The notes under the pieces were generated by a model. That model worked only from the letters and a program-made list of their open reading frames with translations. It made no database searches and was not told the origin of the DNA. A stretch of DNA of 64,000 bases, taken from positions 290,882 through 354,881 of the forward strand of contig NZ_FXUA01000005.1 of NCBI RefSeq assembly GCF_900182815.1, written 5' to 3'. Shown piece by piece: positions 1-8,487 of this stretch. Made by a program: the position numbers and the translations under genes. The first letter of the stretch is position 1; each line of letters begins with the position of its first letter. The stretch comes from Algoriphagus winogradskyi (lineage in GTDB: Bacteria; Bacteroidota; Bacteroidia; Cytophagales; Cyclobacteriaceae).

Positions 1-606
1 TTCAGACGGCTTTATATAGTCTCTAAACCATTCTCTGATTTCAAGTTCTATATCATCCAGGTTAACATTGTTTCTTGCCACCGCAGCCTTGTAAGAATCT
101 GATTCTCGAAGAGAGGCAAGAACGGTATTGTTCGGAAAATTCAGTTCGTTTCCAAATCCAACTGGATTGTTTGAAGCAAATTTTTTCTTCTTTTCAATTT
201 CTTTTTCTACGTGCTTAGCAAATGCCTGTAAAAGCTCAATTGCTAATAAATAAAGCTGTGGAATTCGTTCTGCAGAAACCACCATATTTTTCAACAAAAA
301 CTGGTGATCCTTTTCGTTTGCTTCATGATACTTTTTCAAAGCATCTAAAACAACCTGTTTGACTTTTCTATTTGCCTCGCTGGATTTTAGTAGATCTTTT
401 GAAGTGAGATTCTCTTCAAACAGCTTAATTGCTTCCTCAGCTTCTTTGTTAAGTGCAGTTTTATCCTGGACTTCCATACTGTTCAGATCCGGCATGAACG
501 AGGCTCGGATAAAATCTTTTGACAGGTTTAGGTTAGAACCTTTGCACTGCTCGTATGCATATAGGTTTTGGAAAGCCTTTACTCTGAGTATTCTTCTGTT
601 TAGCAT
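1..606 (-). CDS. nusB: Transcription antitermination factor NusB (C-terminus cut by window edge)
   Basis: The minus strand is open from an ATG at 606 to the window edge, giving 202 codons without a stop. The start reads MLNRRILRVKAFQNLYAYEQ, the usual opening of Bacteroidota NusB, where residues 1-20 form the first helix of the RNA-binding fold. Bacteroidota NusB is longer than the roughly 140-residue E. coli form because of an inserted middle segment, so a partial product over 200 residues fits. NusB binds boxA RNA together with S10 (NusE) and promotes antitermination of rRNA transcription. A possible -7 element (CAAATATA on the plus strand, 624-631) lies just upstream, with no clear -33 element. 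Confidence 0.85.
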   Translation of the reverse strand, partial: MLNRRILRVKAFQNLYAYEQCKGSNLNLSKDFIRASFMPDLNSMEVQDKTALNKEAEEAIKLFEENLTSKDLLKSSEANRKVKQVVLDALKKYHEANEKDHQFLLKNMVVSAERIPQLYLLAIELLQAFAKHVEKEIEKKKKFASNNPVGFGNELNFPNNTVLASLRESDSYKAAVARNNVNLDDIELEIREWFRDYIKPSE

Positions 607-668
607 GTCTTCGAAATGAGTTGCAAATATAGGTAATTTGAGGTGCCTATCATCTAGGTATATGAGAC

Positions 669-701
669 AAAAAAACCACCGGAAGCCATTTCCGGTGGTT
701 T
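669..701 (-). terminator. Intrinsic terminator of leucine dehydrogenase
   Basis: A 12-bp perfect stem (673-684 with 690-701) has a 5-nt loop. Read on the minus strand it is followed by a run of T (plus-strand A-run 669-675). It lies about 20 nt past the dehydrogenase stop codon. Confidence 0.85.
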
Positions 702-721
702 TGATGTTGGAGTTTGTAATC

Positions 722-1822
722 TTAGAAAGAAAGCTTTACTCTACCGATAGCTTCAATTCTGGCTTTAGCTGTCTCGATAGCTGCTTGTTGAGCTGGAATG
801 TTTTCCTTTTCTGATTTATTCAAAATGCCTAAACAGGTATCGAATATTTTTTCAGTTTGCTTATAAACTGTATCTCTATTGTATCCGCCGAAATACTCAG
901 CGCCAACGTTGATGACACCGCCAGCGTTGATTAGAAAATCAGGTGCGTACACAATTCCTTTTTCCATTAGAATTTTGCCGTGCTTGGCTTCATCTTTCAG
1001 CTGATTATTCGCCCCTCCTGCTATTACAGCACATTTCAAGCGGTCAATGGTTTCATCGTTGACGGTGGCTCCTAACGCACATGGAGAATAAATATCCATT
1101 TCCAAATCATAGATTACATTTGGGTCAACTACTTGAGCACCTGTTTTTTTGGCGACAGCTTGGAGCTTGTCTTCGAAAATATCCGTTACTAACACGTTGG
1201 CTCCTTCTTTCACCAAATAGTCAATCAAATATTTGCCTACCTGCCCTACACCCTGAACGCCAATTCTTTTTCCAGCCAAGGATTCTGATCCAAAAGCTTT
1301 CTTAGCTGCTGCTTTCATACCCATGTAGACACCATAGGCCGTAACCGGAGAAGGATCTCCACCGCCTCCTTTGATCTCAGGAAGACCCGTGACATGACGA
1401 GTTTCCAGGCCGATGAACTCCATGTCTGAGGTGTTCATGTTTACGTCTTCTGCGGTAACGTACCTGCCACCTAAGCTCTGAACGAATCTTCCAAAGCGTC
1501 TTAGGTAAGCTTCATTTTTCAATTTTGGATCTCCCAAAATCACAGCTTTACCGCCGCCAAGATTCAACCCGGCAAGGGCATTTTTGAAAGTCATTCCTCT
1601 TGATAGACGAAGAACATCTGTAATTGCTTCTTCTTCAGAAGCATAAGGCCACATACGGGTTCCGCCTAGTGCAGGGCCCAAAGTGGTGTTGTGAATTCCT
1701 ATCAATGCCTTTAGGCCGGTAGCTTCATCATGGCAGACCACAAGTTGTTCGTGATCCATCGTAGTGATTTGGCCAAAGATTGAACCTTCACGTACTGTTT
1801 CGGTAGCTTTAATCTCTAACAT
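722..1822 (-). CDS. Leucine dehydrogenase (Glu/Leu/Phe/Val dehydrogenase family)
   Basis: This 366-residue protein is an NAD-dependent amino-acid dehydrogenase that reversibly deaminates a branched-chain amino acid to its 2-oxo acid and ammonia in the cytoplasm. Its length matches leucine/valine dehydrogenases rather than the ~450-residue glutamate dehydrogenases. The glycine-rich segment LGGGKAVILGDPK holds the catalytic lysine, VTAEDVNMNTSDM carries the conserved aspartate, and GVQGVGQVGKYL begins the Rossmann NAD-binding half. The gene stands alone with its own promoter and terminator. The exact substrate (Leu, Val or Phe) cannot be read from sequence alone. Confidence 0.88.
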   Translation of the reverse strand: MLEIKATETVREGSIFGQITTMDHEQLVVCHDEATGLKALIGIHNTTLGPALGGTRMWPYASEEEAITDVLRLSRGMTFKNALAGLNLGGGKAVILGDPKLKNEAYLRRFGRFVQSLGGRYVTAEDVNMNTSDMEFIGLETRHVTGLPEIKGGGGDPSPVTAYGVYMGMKAAAKKAFGSESLAGKRIGVQGVGQVGKYLIDYLVKEGANVLVTDIFEDKLQAVAKKTGAQVVDPNVIYDLEMDIYSPCALGATVNDETIDRLKCAVIAGGANNQLKDEAKHGKILMEKGIVYAPDFLINAGGVINVGAEYFGGYNRDTVYKQTEKIFDTCLGILNKSEKENIPAQQAAIETAKARIEAIGRVKLSF

Positions 1823-1881
1823 GTGAACTTAGCTTTTTAGAATGTGTTATATTTGGGTACTCCTTGCGAAATTGACCGATA

Positions 1882-1912
1882 CAAAATTAAATACTTTTAT
1901 TGGCCTTCAAAG
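1882..1912 (-). promoter_or_regulatory. Bacteroidota-type promoter for leucine dehydrogenase
   Basis: On the minus strand, TTTG (1911-1908) is followed after 18 nt by TAATTTTG (1889-1882). This matches the Bacteroidota primary-sigma pattern TTTG-N19-TAnnTTTG. It lies 60 nt upstream of the ATG at 1822. Confidence 0.5.
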
Positions 1913-1967
1913 GATTAATATACCCAGTCTTCCTAATCTATTTCTTTCATTTTAAAATTTTTATTTG

Positions 1968-3758
1968 GTGAAACCACTTTGGCGACTCAATAAGTATTTG
2001 TATAAATACAAGGGCTTGATCCTTTTGGGGATAGTTTTTACGGTGATTTCTAACATTTTCGTAATTATACCTGCTCAGTTAGTAAGACTTGCAATAGATT
2101 ATGTTGTTGAAAGTTTTTCGATTTATCAGCCTTTAGAGCAGGGTGGTTTGGGTAATCAGGCCCAAGATATTTTTCTAAAATTCGTTTTTGTGTTTGGAGT
2201 ACTGATCTTAGTAATGGCTTTACTGAGAGGTATCTTCCTGTTTTTCATCCGACAGACGCTTATCATCATGTCCCGAAAGGTGGAATATGATATGAAAAAT
2301 GAAATCTATGATCACTACCAAAAACTCCCACTTAGTTTTTACAGAAAAAATAGCACGGGAGATTTGATGGCAAGAATCACAGAGGATGTGAGCCGCGTGC
2401 GTATGTACCTAGGACCAGCGATTATGTATGGTTTAAACCTGCTCATTCTTTTTCCCTTGGTGATATCCTATATGATCACTGTTAATCCTTTGTTGACACT
2501 TTATGCACTCTTGCCTCTTCCTGTACTTTCGCTGAGTATTTATTATGTGAATAACATGATCAATGAGCGTTCTGAGAAGATTCAGCGCAGTTTGAGTGGG
2601 TTAAGCACGTTTGTGCAAGAAGCATTTTCAGGGATTCGGGTGCTCAAAGCTTTTGTCAGAGAGAGTGATAGTGCTAATGACTTTGCGACTGCAAGCGAAG
2701 ATTATAAGGTGAAGTCTATTCGGCTGACCCGGGTAAATGCGCTTTTCTTCCCGATCATCATGGCCCTTGTTGGTGTTTCAACAATTATCACTGTATATGT
2801 AGGTGGATTACAGGTGATCAGTGGAGAGATAGGGTATGGGGTCATTGCGGAATTTATTTTGTACGTGAATATGCTCACTTGGCCAGTGACTTCATTGGGC
2901 TGGGTGACTAGTATAGTCCAGCGAGCGGCTGCATCCCAAACTCGAATCAACGAGTTTCTTGATGAAAAGAATGATATTCTTAACACCAATGATATAGAGG
3001 CCAATATTACCGGAACGGTAGAAATGGACAATGTTTCTTTCATCTATCCTGATTCAGGTATCACTGCGCTGAAAAATGTAAGCTTTAAAATCCAAGAAGG
3101 TCAAACACTTGGGATTATCGGTACAACTGGATCAGGTAAATCTACGATCGCGAATCTGTTAATGCGGATGTACGATCCTAACTCAGGTGTGATCAAAGTG
3201 GATGGTAAGCCAATTGATTCGCTTTCTGTTTCAGATCTAAGAAGGCAAATAGGGTATGTGCCTCAGGACGTATTCTTGTTTTCGGATAGTATTGGGAATA
3301 ACATTGCCTTTGGACTGAATGAGTCGGATCCGAAAATCATTGAACAAGCTGCTAAAGATGCTGATGTCTATCAGAACATTGTGGAATTTCCAAAGGGTTT
3401 TGAAACTATGCTTGGTGAGCGAGGAATTACCCTTTCAGGAGGGCAGAAGCAGCGAGTTTCTATTGCTCGAGCTATTGCGAAGGAACCTAAAATCCTCATT
3501 TTGGATGACTGCCTCTCTGCAGTGGATACCAAAACTGAGAATGTGATTTTGACAGCTCTAAAAAATATTATGCAAAATCGCACATCCATTATTATTTCCC
3601 ACCGCGTATCATCAGCCAAACTAGCGGATCAAATTATAGTTTTGGACGATGGCAAAGTTATCGAAACGGGAAATCATAAGACACTGATGGAGCAGAAGGG
3701 AGTCTATGCTGAGCTATACGAAAAGCAGACTCAGTCAGGAGAATCTGTTGATAATTAG
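1968..3758 (+). CDS. ABC transporter, fused permease/ATPase (exporter half-transporter, MdlA-like)
   Basis: This is a type IV ABC exporter half: an N-terminal six-helix membrane domain (residues ~15-310) fused to an ATPase domain (~340-575). Walker A is GTTGSGKST near residue 386, the signature is LSGGQKQR, and Walker B is ILILDDCLSAVD. The residue after the Walker B aspartate is Asp (about residue 514) instead of the usual catalytic Glu, as in the degenerate-site halves MdlA and YheI/BmrC. That suggests it needs a partner, but none lies next to it. I chose GTG at 1968 because it gives MKPLWRLNKYL; a TTG one codon earlier is possible. TATATTTG at 1848-1855 could be its -7 element. Substrate unknown. 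Confidence 0.85.
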   Translation: MKPLWRLNKYLYKYKGLILLGIVFTVISNIFVIIPAQLVRLAIDYVVESFSIYQPLEQGGLGNQAQDIFLKFVFVFGVLILVMALLRGIFLFFIRQTLIIMSRKVEYDMKNEIYDHYQKLPLSFYRKNSTGDLMARITEDVSRVRMYLGPAIMYGLNLLILFPLVISYMITVNPLLTLYALLPLPVLSLSIYYVNNMINERSEKIQRSLSGLSTFVQEAFSGIRVLKAFVRESDSANDFATASEDYKVKSIRLTRVNALFFPIIMALVGVSTIITVYVGGLQVISGEIGYGVIAEFILYVNMLTWPVTSLGWVTSIVQRAAASQTRINEFLDEKNDILNTNDIEANITGTVEMDNVSFIYPDSGITALKNVSFKIQEGQTLGIIGTTGSGKSTIANLLMRMYDPNSGVIKVDGKPIDSLSVSDLRRQIGYVPQDVFLFSDSIGNNIAFGLNESDPKIIEQAAKDADVYQNIVEFPKGFETMLGERGITLSGGQKQRVSIARAIAKEPKILILDDCLSAVDTKTENVILTALKNIMQNRTSIIISHRVSSAKLADQIIVLDDGKVIETGNHKTLMEQKGVYAELYEKQTQSGESVDN

Positions 3759-3849
3759 GGATTTCTATCTATATTATTACTCAGTAAAGGGACGTCTTGA
3801 AAAAAGTAATTACCTTCAAGGGTATCAGTTTACCTTAAAATTTTTAGTT

Positions 3850-4167
3850 ATGACAGATAAGAAATCAACCACCCAAGAAATAGAAAAAGTACTTAAGGAG
3901 ATTGGGGATAAAATTGAAGAACTAGTAAAAAAAGGAGCTGATGCTGGTTCTGATGCAAAGGAAGAAATAGATAAGAAAATTCAGGATTTAAAGGAGAATA
4001 AAACAACTCTTGAAGCTGAATTTAAGAAAGGTAAGGAGATTTTAGAACGGGAATTTAAAGAGCGTACTGTCGATTTTAAGCCTAAATTGGAAGAATCTAA
4101 GGGGTTTCTGAAAGAAGGCTTGAAGCAAATAGGTTTAGCATTTAAGACTCTCTTAGCCAAGAAGTAA
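3850..4167 (+). CDS. Small charged helical protein, unknown function
   Basis: This is a 105-residue protein from an ATG at 3850. The frame stays open further upstream but with unconvincing residues. It is almost wholly Lys/Glu/Asp-rich with heptad-like spacing, so it is predicted to be a long amphipathic helix or coiled coil. It has no signal peptide, membrane segment or known catalytic motif. It sits about 90 nt after the ABC transporter and may be cotranscribed with it. It resembles the broad class of YtxH/apolipoprotein-like helical stress proteins only in composition, and I do not assign a function. Confidence 0.7.
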   Translation: MTDKKSTTQEIEKVLKEIGDKIEELVKKGADAGSDAKEEIDKKIQDLKENKTTLEAEFKKGKEILEREFKERTVDFKPKLEESKGFLKEGLKQIGLAFKTLLAKK

Positions 4168-4194
4168 AGTTAAATTCCCAATTCTATCTAATTA

Positions 4195-4226
4195 AAAAAG
4201 GCCCGAGATTAATCTCGGGCCTTTTT
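4195..4226. terminator. Bidirectional terminator between convergent genes
   Basis: A perfect 32-nt palindrome has arms 4195-4210 and 4211-4226. It carries A-tracts on one side and T-tracts on the other, so it can end transcription from both the small helical protein (+) and the PpiC-type foldase (-). Confidence 0.9.
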
Positions 4227-4228
4227 CG

Positions 4229-5596
4229 TCACTTCGCAGCGAGGGCATTACATCGGTCATAGGCTGGGTCAAGATCTATGAATATATCTTCCTTGGCGGT
4301 GATAAACCATTTGCTGAGCAAATCATCTTCTTTTTTGCGAAGTGCTGCTGCTTTTAGCTTTTCGTAGTCATCATTCATATTAGCTCTATGTGCAGGATAT
4401 TTTGCTTTGTAATAGATAATACGAACCTTTTTGCCTTCTCTCGGATCATCAAACTGCATCGGTGGCGTAATGTCACCTACCTCCATGGAATCTATCATAA
4501 AATACAGACTAGGATCTTCGAGAGTTCTTAAAGAGAGGCGATTGGAACTATTGGATGGATCGGTGAAAAAGCCGCCATTATCTGATGTGCTTCTGTCATC
4601 AGAATAGTCTTTAGCAGCTTTTGCAAATTCCATTCTACCTGCTTCAATCTCCGTTTTAAGGCTATCTAGAAATCTCTCAGATTTTTCAATATCTGCCGTT
4701 GTGGCTTTCGGTGACATCAGAATGTGCCTTGTATTATAGGTATTGTCTTTCTTCTCCAATAACTGAATAATATGGAATCCATAGGCAGTTTCTACTGGGT
4801 CAGAAATTTCACCTTGCCTCAGTAATAATGCAGCTCCTTCGTATTCAGGGACCATTTGGCCTCTTGAGGAAAACCCTAAATTACCACCGTTGGCAGCTGA
4901 ACCAGGATCTTCTGAGTAACGTCTCGCCAAATCAGCAAAATCCGCTCTACCCTCGGCAATATCTTTCTTGAACTGAACCATTCGGTCATAAAGGTCCTGC
5001 TTTGTTTGGGGATTTACTTCGGGTTTGACTACGATTTGTCCTACTGTAGCTTCTGAAGTAAATAGAGGTAATGAGTCTGTAGGTATGCTATTGAAAAACT
5101 GTCTAACGTCATTTGGAGAAACAGTCACACCTTCTGTGATCTGACTTCTCATCCGTTGTACAATTAATTGCTCTCTAATCACATCTTCAATTTCAGTTTT
5201 GAGTTGATCTGAAGTTTTTCCGTAAGCTTCTACCAGTGTATTTTCATCTCCGCCAAACTGCTGAAGCACCATGTTGAATCGCTGTTCGGTTTGAAGCATT
5301 ACCTCAGCATCGGTAACGATTACAGAATCCACTTCTGCTTTGGCTACCATCAGTTTATTGATCATCAAAGACTCAAATACTTGACATCTGCTGGGGGCTT
5401 CTTGTCCGGGTTGATTTTGGGAAATAGCTTCCAAATACGCTTTTTGAACGTCTGATTCCAATAAAATATAATTGTCCACTTTAGCCACGATTTTATCAAG
5501 TACCTGACCTGTGGTAGGTGTTGTTTCTTGAGCAAATGATGCGGTAATCAGCAAGCTAGCTATTAAAGTGAAAGTTAGTCGGTTTAGCAATTTCAT
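4229..5596 (-). CDS. Periplasmic peptidyl-prolyl isomerase, SurA-like with two PpiC domains
   Basis: This 455-residue exported chaperone/PPIase starts with a signal peptide (residues 1-22, ending ITASFAQ). A SurA-type N-terminal helical region (~25-170) is followed by two parvulin domains (~180-285 and ~290-400). Parvulin marks include VGQIVVKPE, GGNLGFSSRGQMVPEYE and YGFHIIQL in the first and TRHILMSPK in the second. The family escorts outer-membrane proteins to the BAM complex. It lies 52 nt downstream of a second PpiC protein in the same direction, so the two are probably cotranscribed. The second domain is more divergent and may be non-catalytic. Confidence 0.88.
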   Translation of the reverse strand: MKLLNRLTFTLIASLLITASFAQETTPTTGQVLDKIVAKVDNYILLESDVQKAYLEAISQNQPGQEAPSRCQVFESLMINKLMVAKAEVDSVIVTDAEVMLQTEQRFNMVLQQFGGDENTLVEAYGKTSDQLKTEIEDVIREQLIVQRMRSQITEGVTVSPNDVRQFFNSIPTDSLPLFTSEATVGQIVVKPEVNPQTKQDLYDRMVQFKKDIAEGRADFADLARRYSEDPGSAANGGNLGFSSRGQMVPEYEGAALLLRQGEISDPVETAYGFHIIQLLEKKDNTYNTRHILMSPKATTADIEKSERFLDSLKTEIEAGRMEFAKAAKDYSDDRSTSDNGGFFTDPSNSSNRLSLRTLEDPSLYFMIDSMEVGDITPPMQFDDPREGKKVRIIYYKAKYPAHRANMNDDYEKLKAAALRKKEDDLLSKWFITAKEDIFIDLDPAYDRCNALAAK

Positions 5597-5648
5597 GGGA
5601 TTTTTTCCGTCCTTACGTTCTAATATGACGGTTTTCTTTTGTAAAATA

Positions 5649-7649
5649 TTATTGATTTAAAGCTATGAAAGTTTCTTCTTTCGCTTTGGGATTTATCTTG
5701 ATCGGGTATTTTTTTCGTAATGATTCAACTAGACTTCTGTCTAAGTATTCTTGGTAATCTCGAATTACCACCCCTCGGGTTTCCTCGAATTTTTTCGGCC
5801 CTGCACTGGTTTTTTCTCCTAAAATAACAATGTGCAAATGTCCGTTGGTTTCTATTTCTTGATAGGTTAAATCAATATTTGCTTTGGATAAGACAGGATG
5901 TTCAGCGTATTCGATGGTGCCGGTTTCAGTTTGATATGCTAAAGAATTAGTGCCTTCATAACTTGCATCAAAAGTCGAGATTAGCTCCTCTGAAAGTGGT
6001 TTTCCCTGAAGTAATTGTCTAGCAGCATCCAACTGAGTCATATCAAGTACTTTCACGATGTAGGCGTTTACTCTTTCTTTCCACTGGTAATTTTGGATAT
6101 TATTTCGATAATAGGCCTTTTGGGCAACAGAATCCATCAGGCCTTTCTGCCAGACTTCCTCATTCATCAGTGAGAATAACAAAATGCCATTTCTATATTC
6201 CTTCAAGAGCATGCGATATTCCTTATTGTTAGCTTCTAAGTCAGCTTCTTCAGCTTCATTTAGAATGGTTGCTGCAAATCTTTCGTACCAAGCATCGAAA
6301 ACCCCATCGTTAGTGGGAATCTTGATTTCCTGCTCATTCATATAGTCCACAAGATCTTGTGTGATGTAACTTTTTCCCTGAAGAGAGAAAATTTGATTTT
6401 TAGCTAAATCCTTGTCTGCCACTACCTGAGCAAAATCATTCTTGGAAGTCGAGCTTAATTCAGTTCTTAATTTTGCGACATTTTCTTCGTTTTCATCAAA
6501 GTTGTAGCGGGATTTCTGAATCGCCATCACCTGTGACTGTATCATCGTAGAACGAGAATCTCTTAGTATTTTAGACCGAATACTTTCTTCCATTGATTCA
6601 AAAGTATCAAGCGGCTTTTTACCCTCCAATCTCAGAATATGGTACCCATATTTGGTACGAATAGGAGGAGATACTTCGCCTATTTCTGTCAGCGAAAATG
6701 CAGCCATTTCAAATTCCGGAATCATAGACCCAACGCTAAACCAGGGTAGAATACCTCCTTTTTGACTACTTGAAGGATCCTCAGAATAGTTTTTTACGAT
6801 ATCTTCCCAGATTGTATTTTCCTTTTGTATTTCGGTATAAATGTCAGCTACTTTTCTTTTAGCAAGGTCTTCGCCATTCGTATCATTATCATCGATCCTG
6901 ACTAGGATGTGCGAAACTCTTACCTGTCCCGGATTCGGCTGACGGTCTTTCACATTTATTATATGGTAACCAAAATTGGTTAACACTGGGTCAGAAACTT
7001 GACCTGGCTGAAGAGAAAATGCTGCGTCTTCAAATGCCTGAACCATCTGAAGGGCGGTGAAATATCCTAGGTCTCCTTTGTTTACCTGAGCCGAAGGATC
7101 ATCAGAATATTTCACTGCTAATTCGTTGATGCTGCCACCATTTTTTATTTCGTCTTCAATTTTCAAAGCCATCCGTAAGACAATTAAACTATCTTCTTTG
7201 GTTGCGTTTTGAGGGAATTGAAGTAGGATGTGACTCGCACGAATTATCTCCTGCATTCTTGAATAGGCTTTCCTTAATTCACCTTCTTCCAATGAGTTTC
7301 GAATGAGAAAGGGAGCTTTTAGGTTTTCTCTGAACGATTCAAATTCTCTATTGAATTCCTCTGTCTGATCGAGTCCCTGTGCTTCGGCCTCTCTTACTTT
7401 TAACTTGTAATTGATAAAAAGGTCAAGGTTCTCTTCGTATTCTTCTCTTGACATTCCTGGAGTACCGGGTTCAGACTTATTTCCTTTAGTTAATAAGTAA
7501 ATCAACTCGTCTTTATCTACAGCTTTACCTCCTAAAGTCAATAAAGGGTCACCCTGATTTGGGGCCTGTATAAATGCCATCGCAGATACTGTGGGTCCAA
7601 ATACTATAAGGAATGTGATTATATATGCCGAAATGGTTCGGTTTGTCAT
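5649..7649 (-). CDS. Periplasmic peptidyl-prolyl isomerase with tandem PpiC domains
   Basis: This large exported foldase is about 666 residues from the ATG at 7649, which gives a clean signal peptide (MTNRTISAYIITFLIVFG, cleavage near SAMA). Starts up to 57 nt earlier are possible but would bury that signal. Two parvulin domains lie at about residues 135-235 (RASHILLQFP ... YFTALQMVQAFE ... FGYHIINV) and 240-345 (VSHILVRID ... WFSVGSMIPEFE ... YGYHILRL). They are followed by a ~300-residue region without motifs I recognise. The architecture resembles SurA/PpiD-like envelope chaperones of Bacteroidota. It is followed by the 455-residue PpiC protein and preceded by the RsbW-like kinase gene. 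Confidence 0.85.
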   Translation of the reverse strand: MTNRTISAYIITFLIVFGPTVSAMAFIQAPNQGDPLLTLGGKAVDKDELIYLLTKGNKSEPGTPGMSREEYEENLDLFINYKLKVREAEAQGLDQTEEFNREFESFRENLKAPFLIRNSLEEGELRKAYSRMQEIIRASHILLQFPQNATKEDSLIVLRMALKIEDEIKNGGSINELAVKYSDDPSAQVNKGDLGYFTALQMVQAFEDAAFSLQPGQVSDPVLTNFGYHIINVKDRQPNPGQVRVSHILVRIDDNDTNGEDLAKRKVADIYTEIQKENTIWEDIVKNYSEDPSSSQKGGILPWFSVGSMIPEFEMAAFSLTEIGEVSPPIRTKYGYHILRLEGKKPLDTFESMEESIRSKILRDSRSTMIQSQVMAIQKSRYNFDENEENVAKLRTELSSTSKNDFAQVVADKDLAKNQIFSLQGKSYITQDLVDYMNEQEIKIPTNDGVFDAWYERFAATILNEAEEADLEANNKEYRMLLKEYRNGILLFSLMNEEVWQKGLMDSVAQKAYYRNNIQNYQWKERVNAYIVKVLDMTQLDAARQLLQGKPLSEELISTFDASYEGTNSLAYQTETGTIEYAEHPVLSKANIDLTYQEIETNGHLHIVILGEKTSAGPKKFEETRGVVIRDYQEYLDRSLVESLRKKYPIKINPKAKEETFIALNQ

Positions 7650-7736
7650 GTGGTGAATGCAAGATTTGGATTGCAATTTTACAAATTTATTAGGATTTAA
7701 AGTCAAAAGTCCCGAATACTAAGGTTTTAACAAGAA

Positions 7737-8150
7737 TTAGGACTGAAACCATTTGATCAGCCGACAGGTATTGGTGCCTCTGGTAGAATCAAACTCAATT
7801 TCATCCATGATCTTCTTGACCAAAATTATGCCTAAACCTCCTTTTCGCTTATCACCTTTGACTTTATTTAGGTCGGGTACTTCATAATCGAGCATATTGA
7901 ATGCTTTACCTTCATCGGTAATTTCAAAAATTAATTTCCCTGGATTTTGTTTGATGTCTAGTTGAATATAATCAAGTGCATTACACTTATGCGAATGAAT
8001 TATCAGATTAGCACATACCTCTTCCACTGCCAAAATAAGCTGGAGCTGGTCGACATCAGACAGGCGTAACTCTCCCAAGGTCTTTTTTAAAAAGACTCGC
8101 AGTTCTGAGAGTGCTGCTGTTTGACAAGATATTTTCATCTGATGTTTCAT
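7737..8150 (-). CDS. RsbW/SpoIIAB-like serine protein kinase (GHKL ATPase)
   Basis: This 137-residue protein is a stand-alone HATPase_c domain. The N-box reads AVEEVCANLIIHS, the G1 box DEGKAF and the G2 box GGLGIILVKK, all in the usual order. In the partner-switching scheme such kinases bind a sigma factor or other target and phosphorylate a STAS antagonist on serine. The gene sits 1 nt after its likely substrate, the STAS protein, and follows the phosphatase that would reverse the reaction. No SigB-type sigma factor is nearby, so the output is unknown. The start follows closely on the STAS stop. Confidence 0.85.
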   Translation of the reverse strand: MKHQMKISCQTAALSELRVFLKKTLGELRLSDVDQLQLILAVEEVCANLIIHSHKCNALDYIQLDIKQNPGKLIFEITDEGKAFNMLDYEVPDLNKVKGDKRKGGLGIILVKKIMDEIEFDSTRGTNTCRLIKWFQS

Positions 8151-8151
8151 A

Positions 8152-8484
8152 TCAGCTTTCTAACGCAGTTTTTTTATTTGGGTAAATGTGCATCAACTGA
8201 TCTAGTCCCAAAATTTTAAATACTTCATATACCCTTTCGGATAAAGAATAGATTTTCAGATCAATCTCTTTTTCCTGAAAATCTTCCAAATAGGACATAA
8301 ATACGCCCAAGCCTGCAGAAGAAATATACTCTAGGCCCGCACCATCAACTAATATAGAACTACTTCCGTCTGCAACGACCTTAGTGATTGCTTCATCTAG
8401 TATTACTGAGTTGCTGGCATCTACCTCGCCAGTGAGTCGCAAAATAGTGTGACCGTTCTCTTCCTGAGTTTCTATTGTTAGCAT
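8152..8484 (-). CDS. STAS-domain anti-sigma factor antagonist (SpoIIAA/RsbV-like)
   Basis: This 110-residue single STAS domain has the phospho-acceptor loop YISSAGLGVF. Ser56 aligns with the serine phosphorylated in RsbV and SpoIIAA. The unphosphorylated form would bind and sequester the kinase encoded just downstream. The gene lies 3 nt after the SpoIIE-type phosphatase and 1 nt before the kinase, so the three are surely one transcription unit. Confidence 0.88.
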   Translation of the reverse strand: MLTIETQEENGHTILRLTGEVDASNSVILDEAITKVVADGSSSILVDGAGLEYISSAGLGVFMSYLEDFQEKEIDLKIYSLSERVYEVFKILGLDQLMHIYPNKKTALES

Positions 8485-8487
8485 CGT

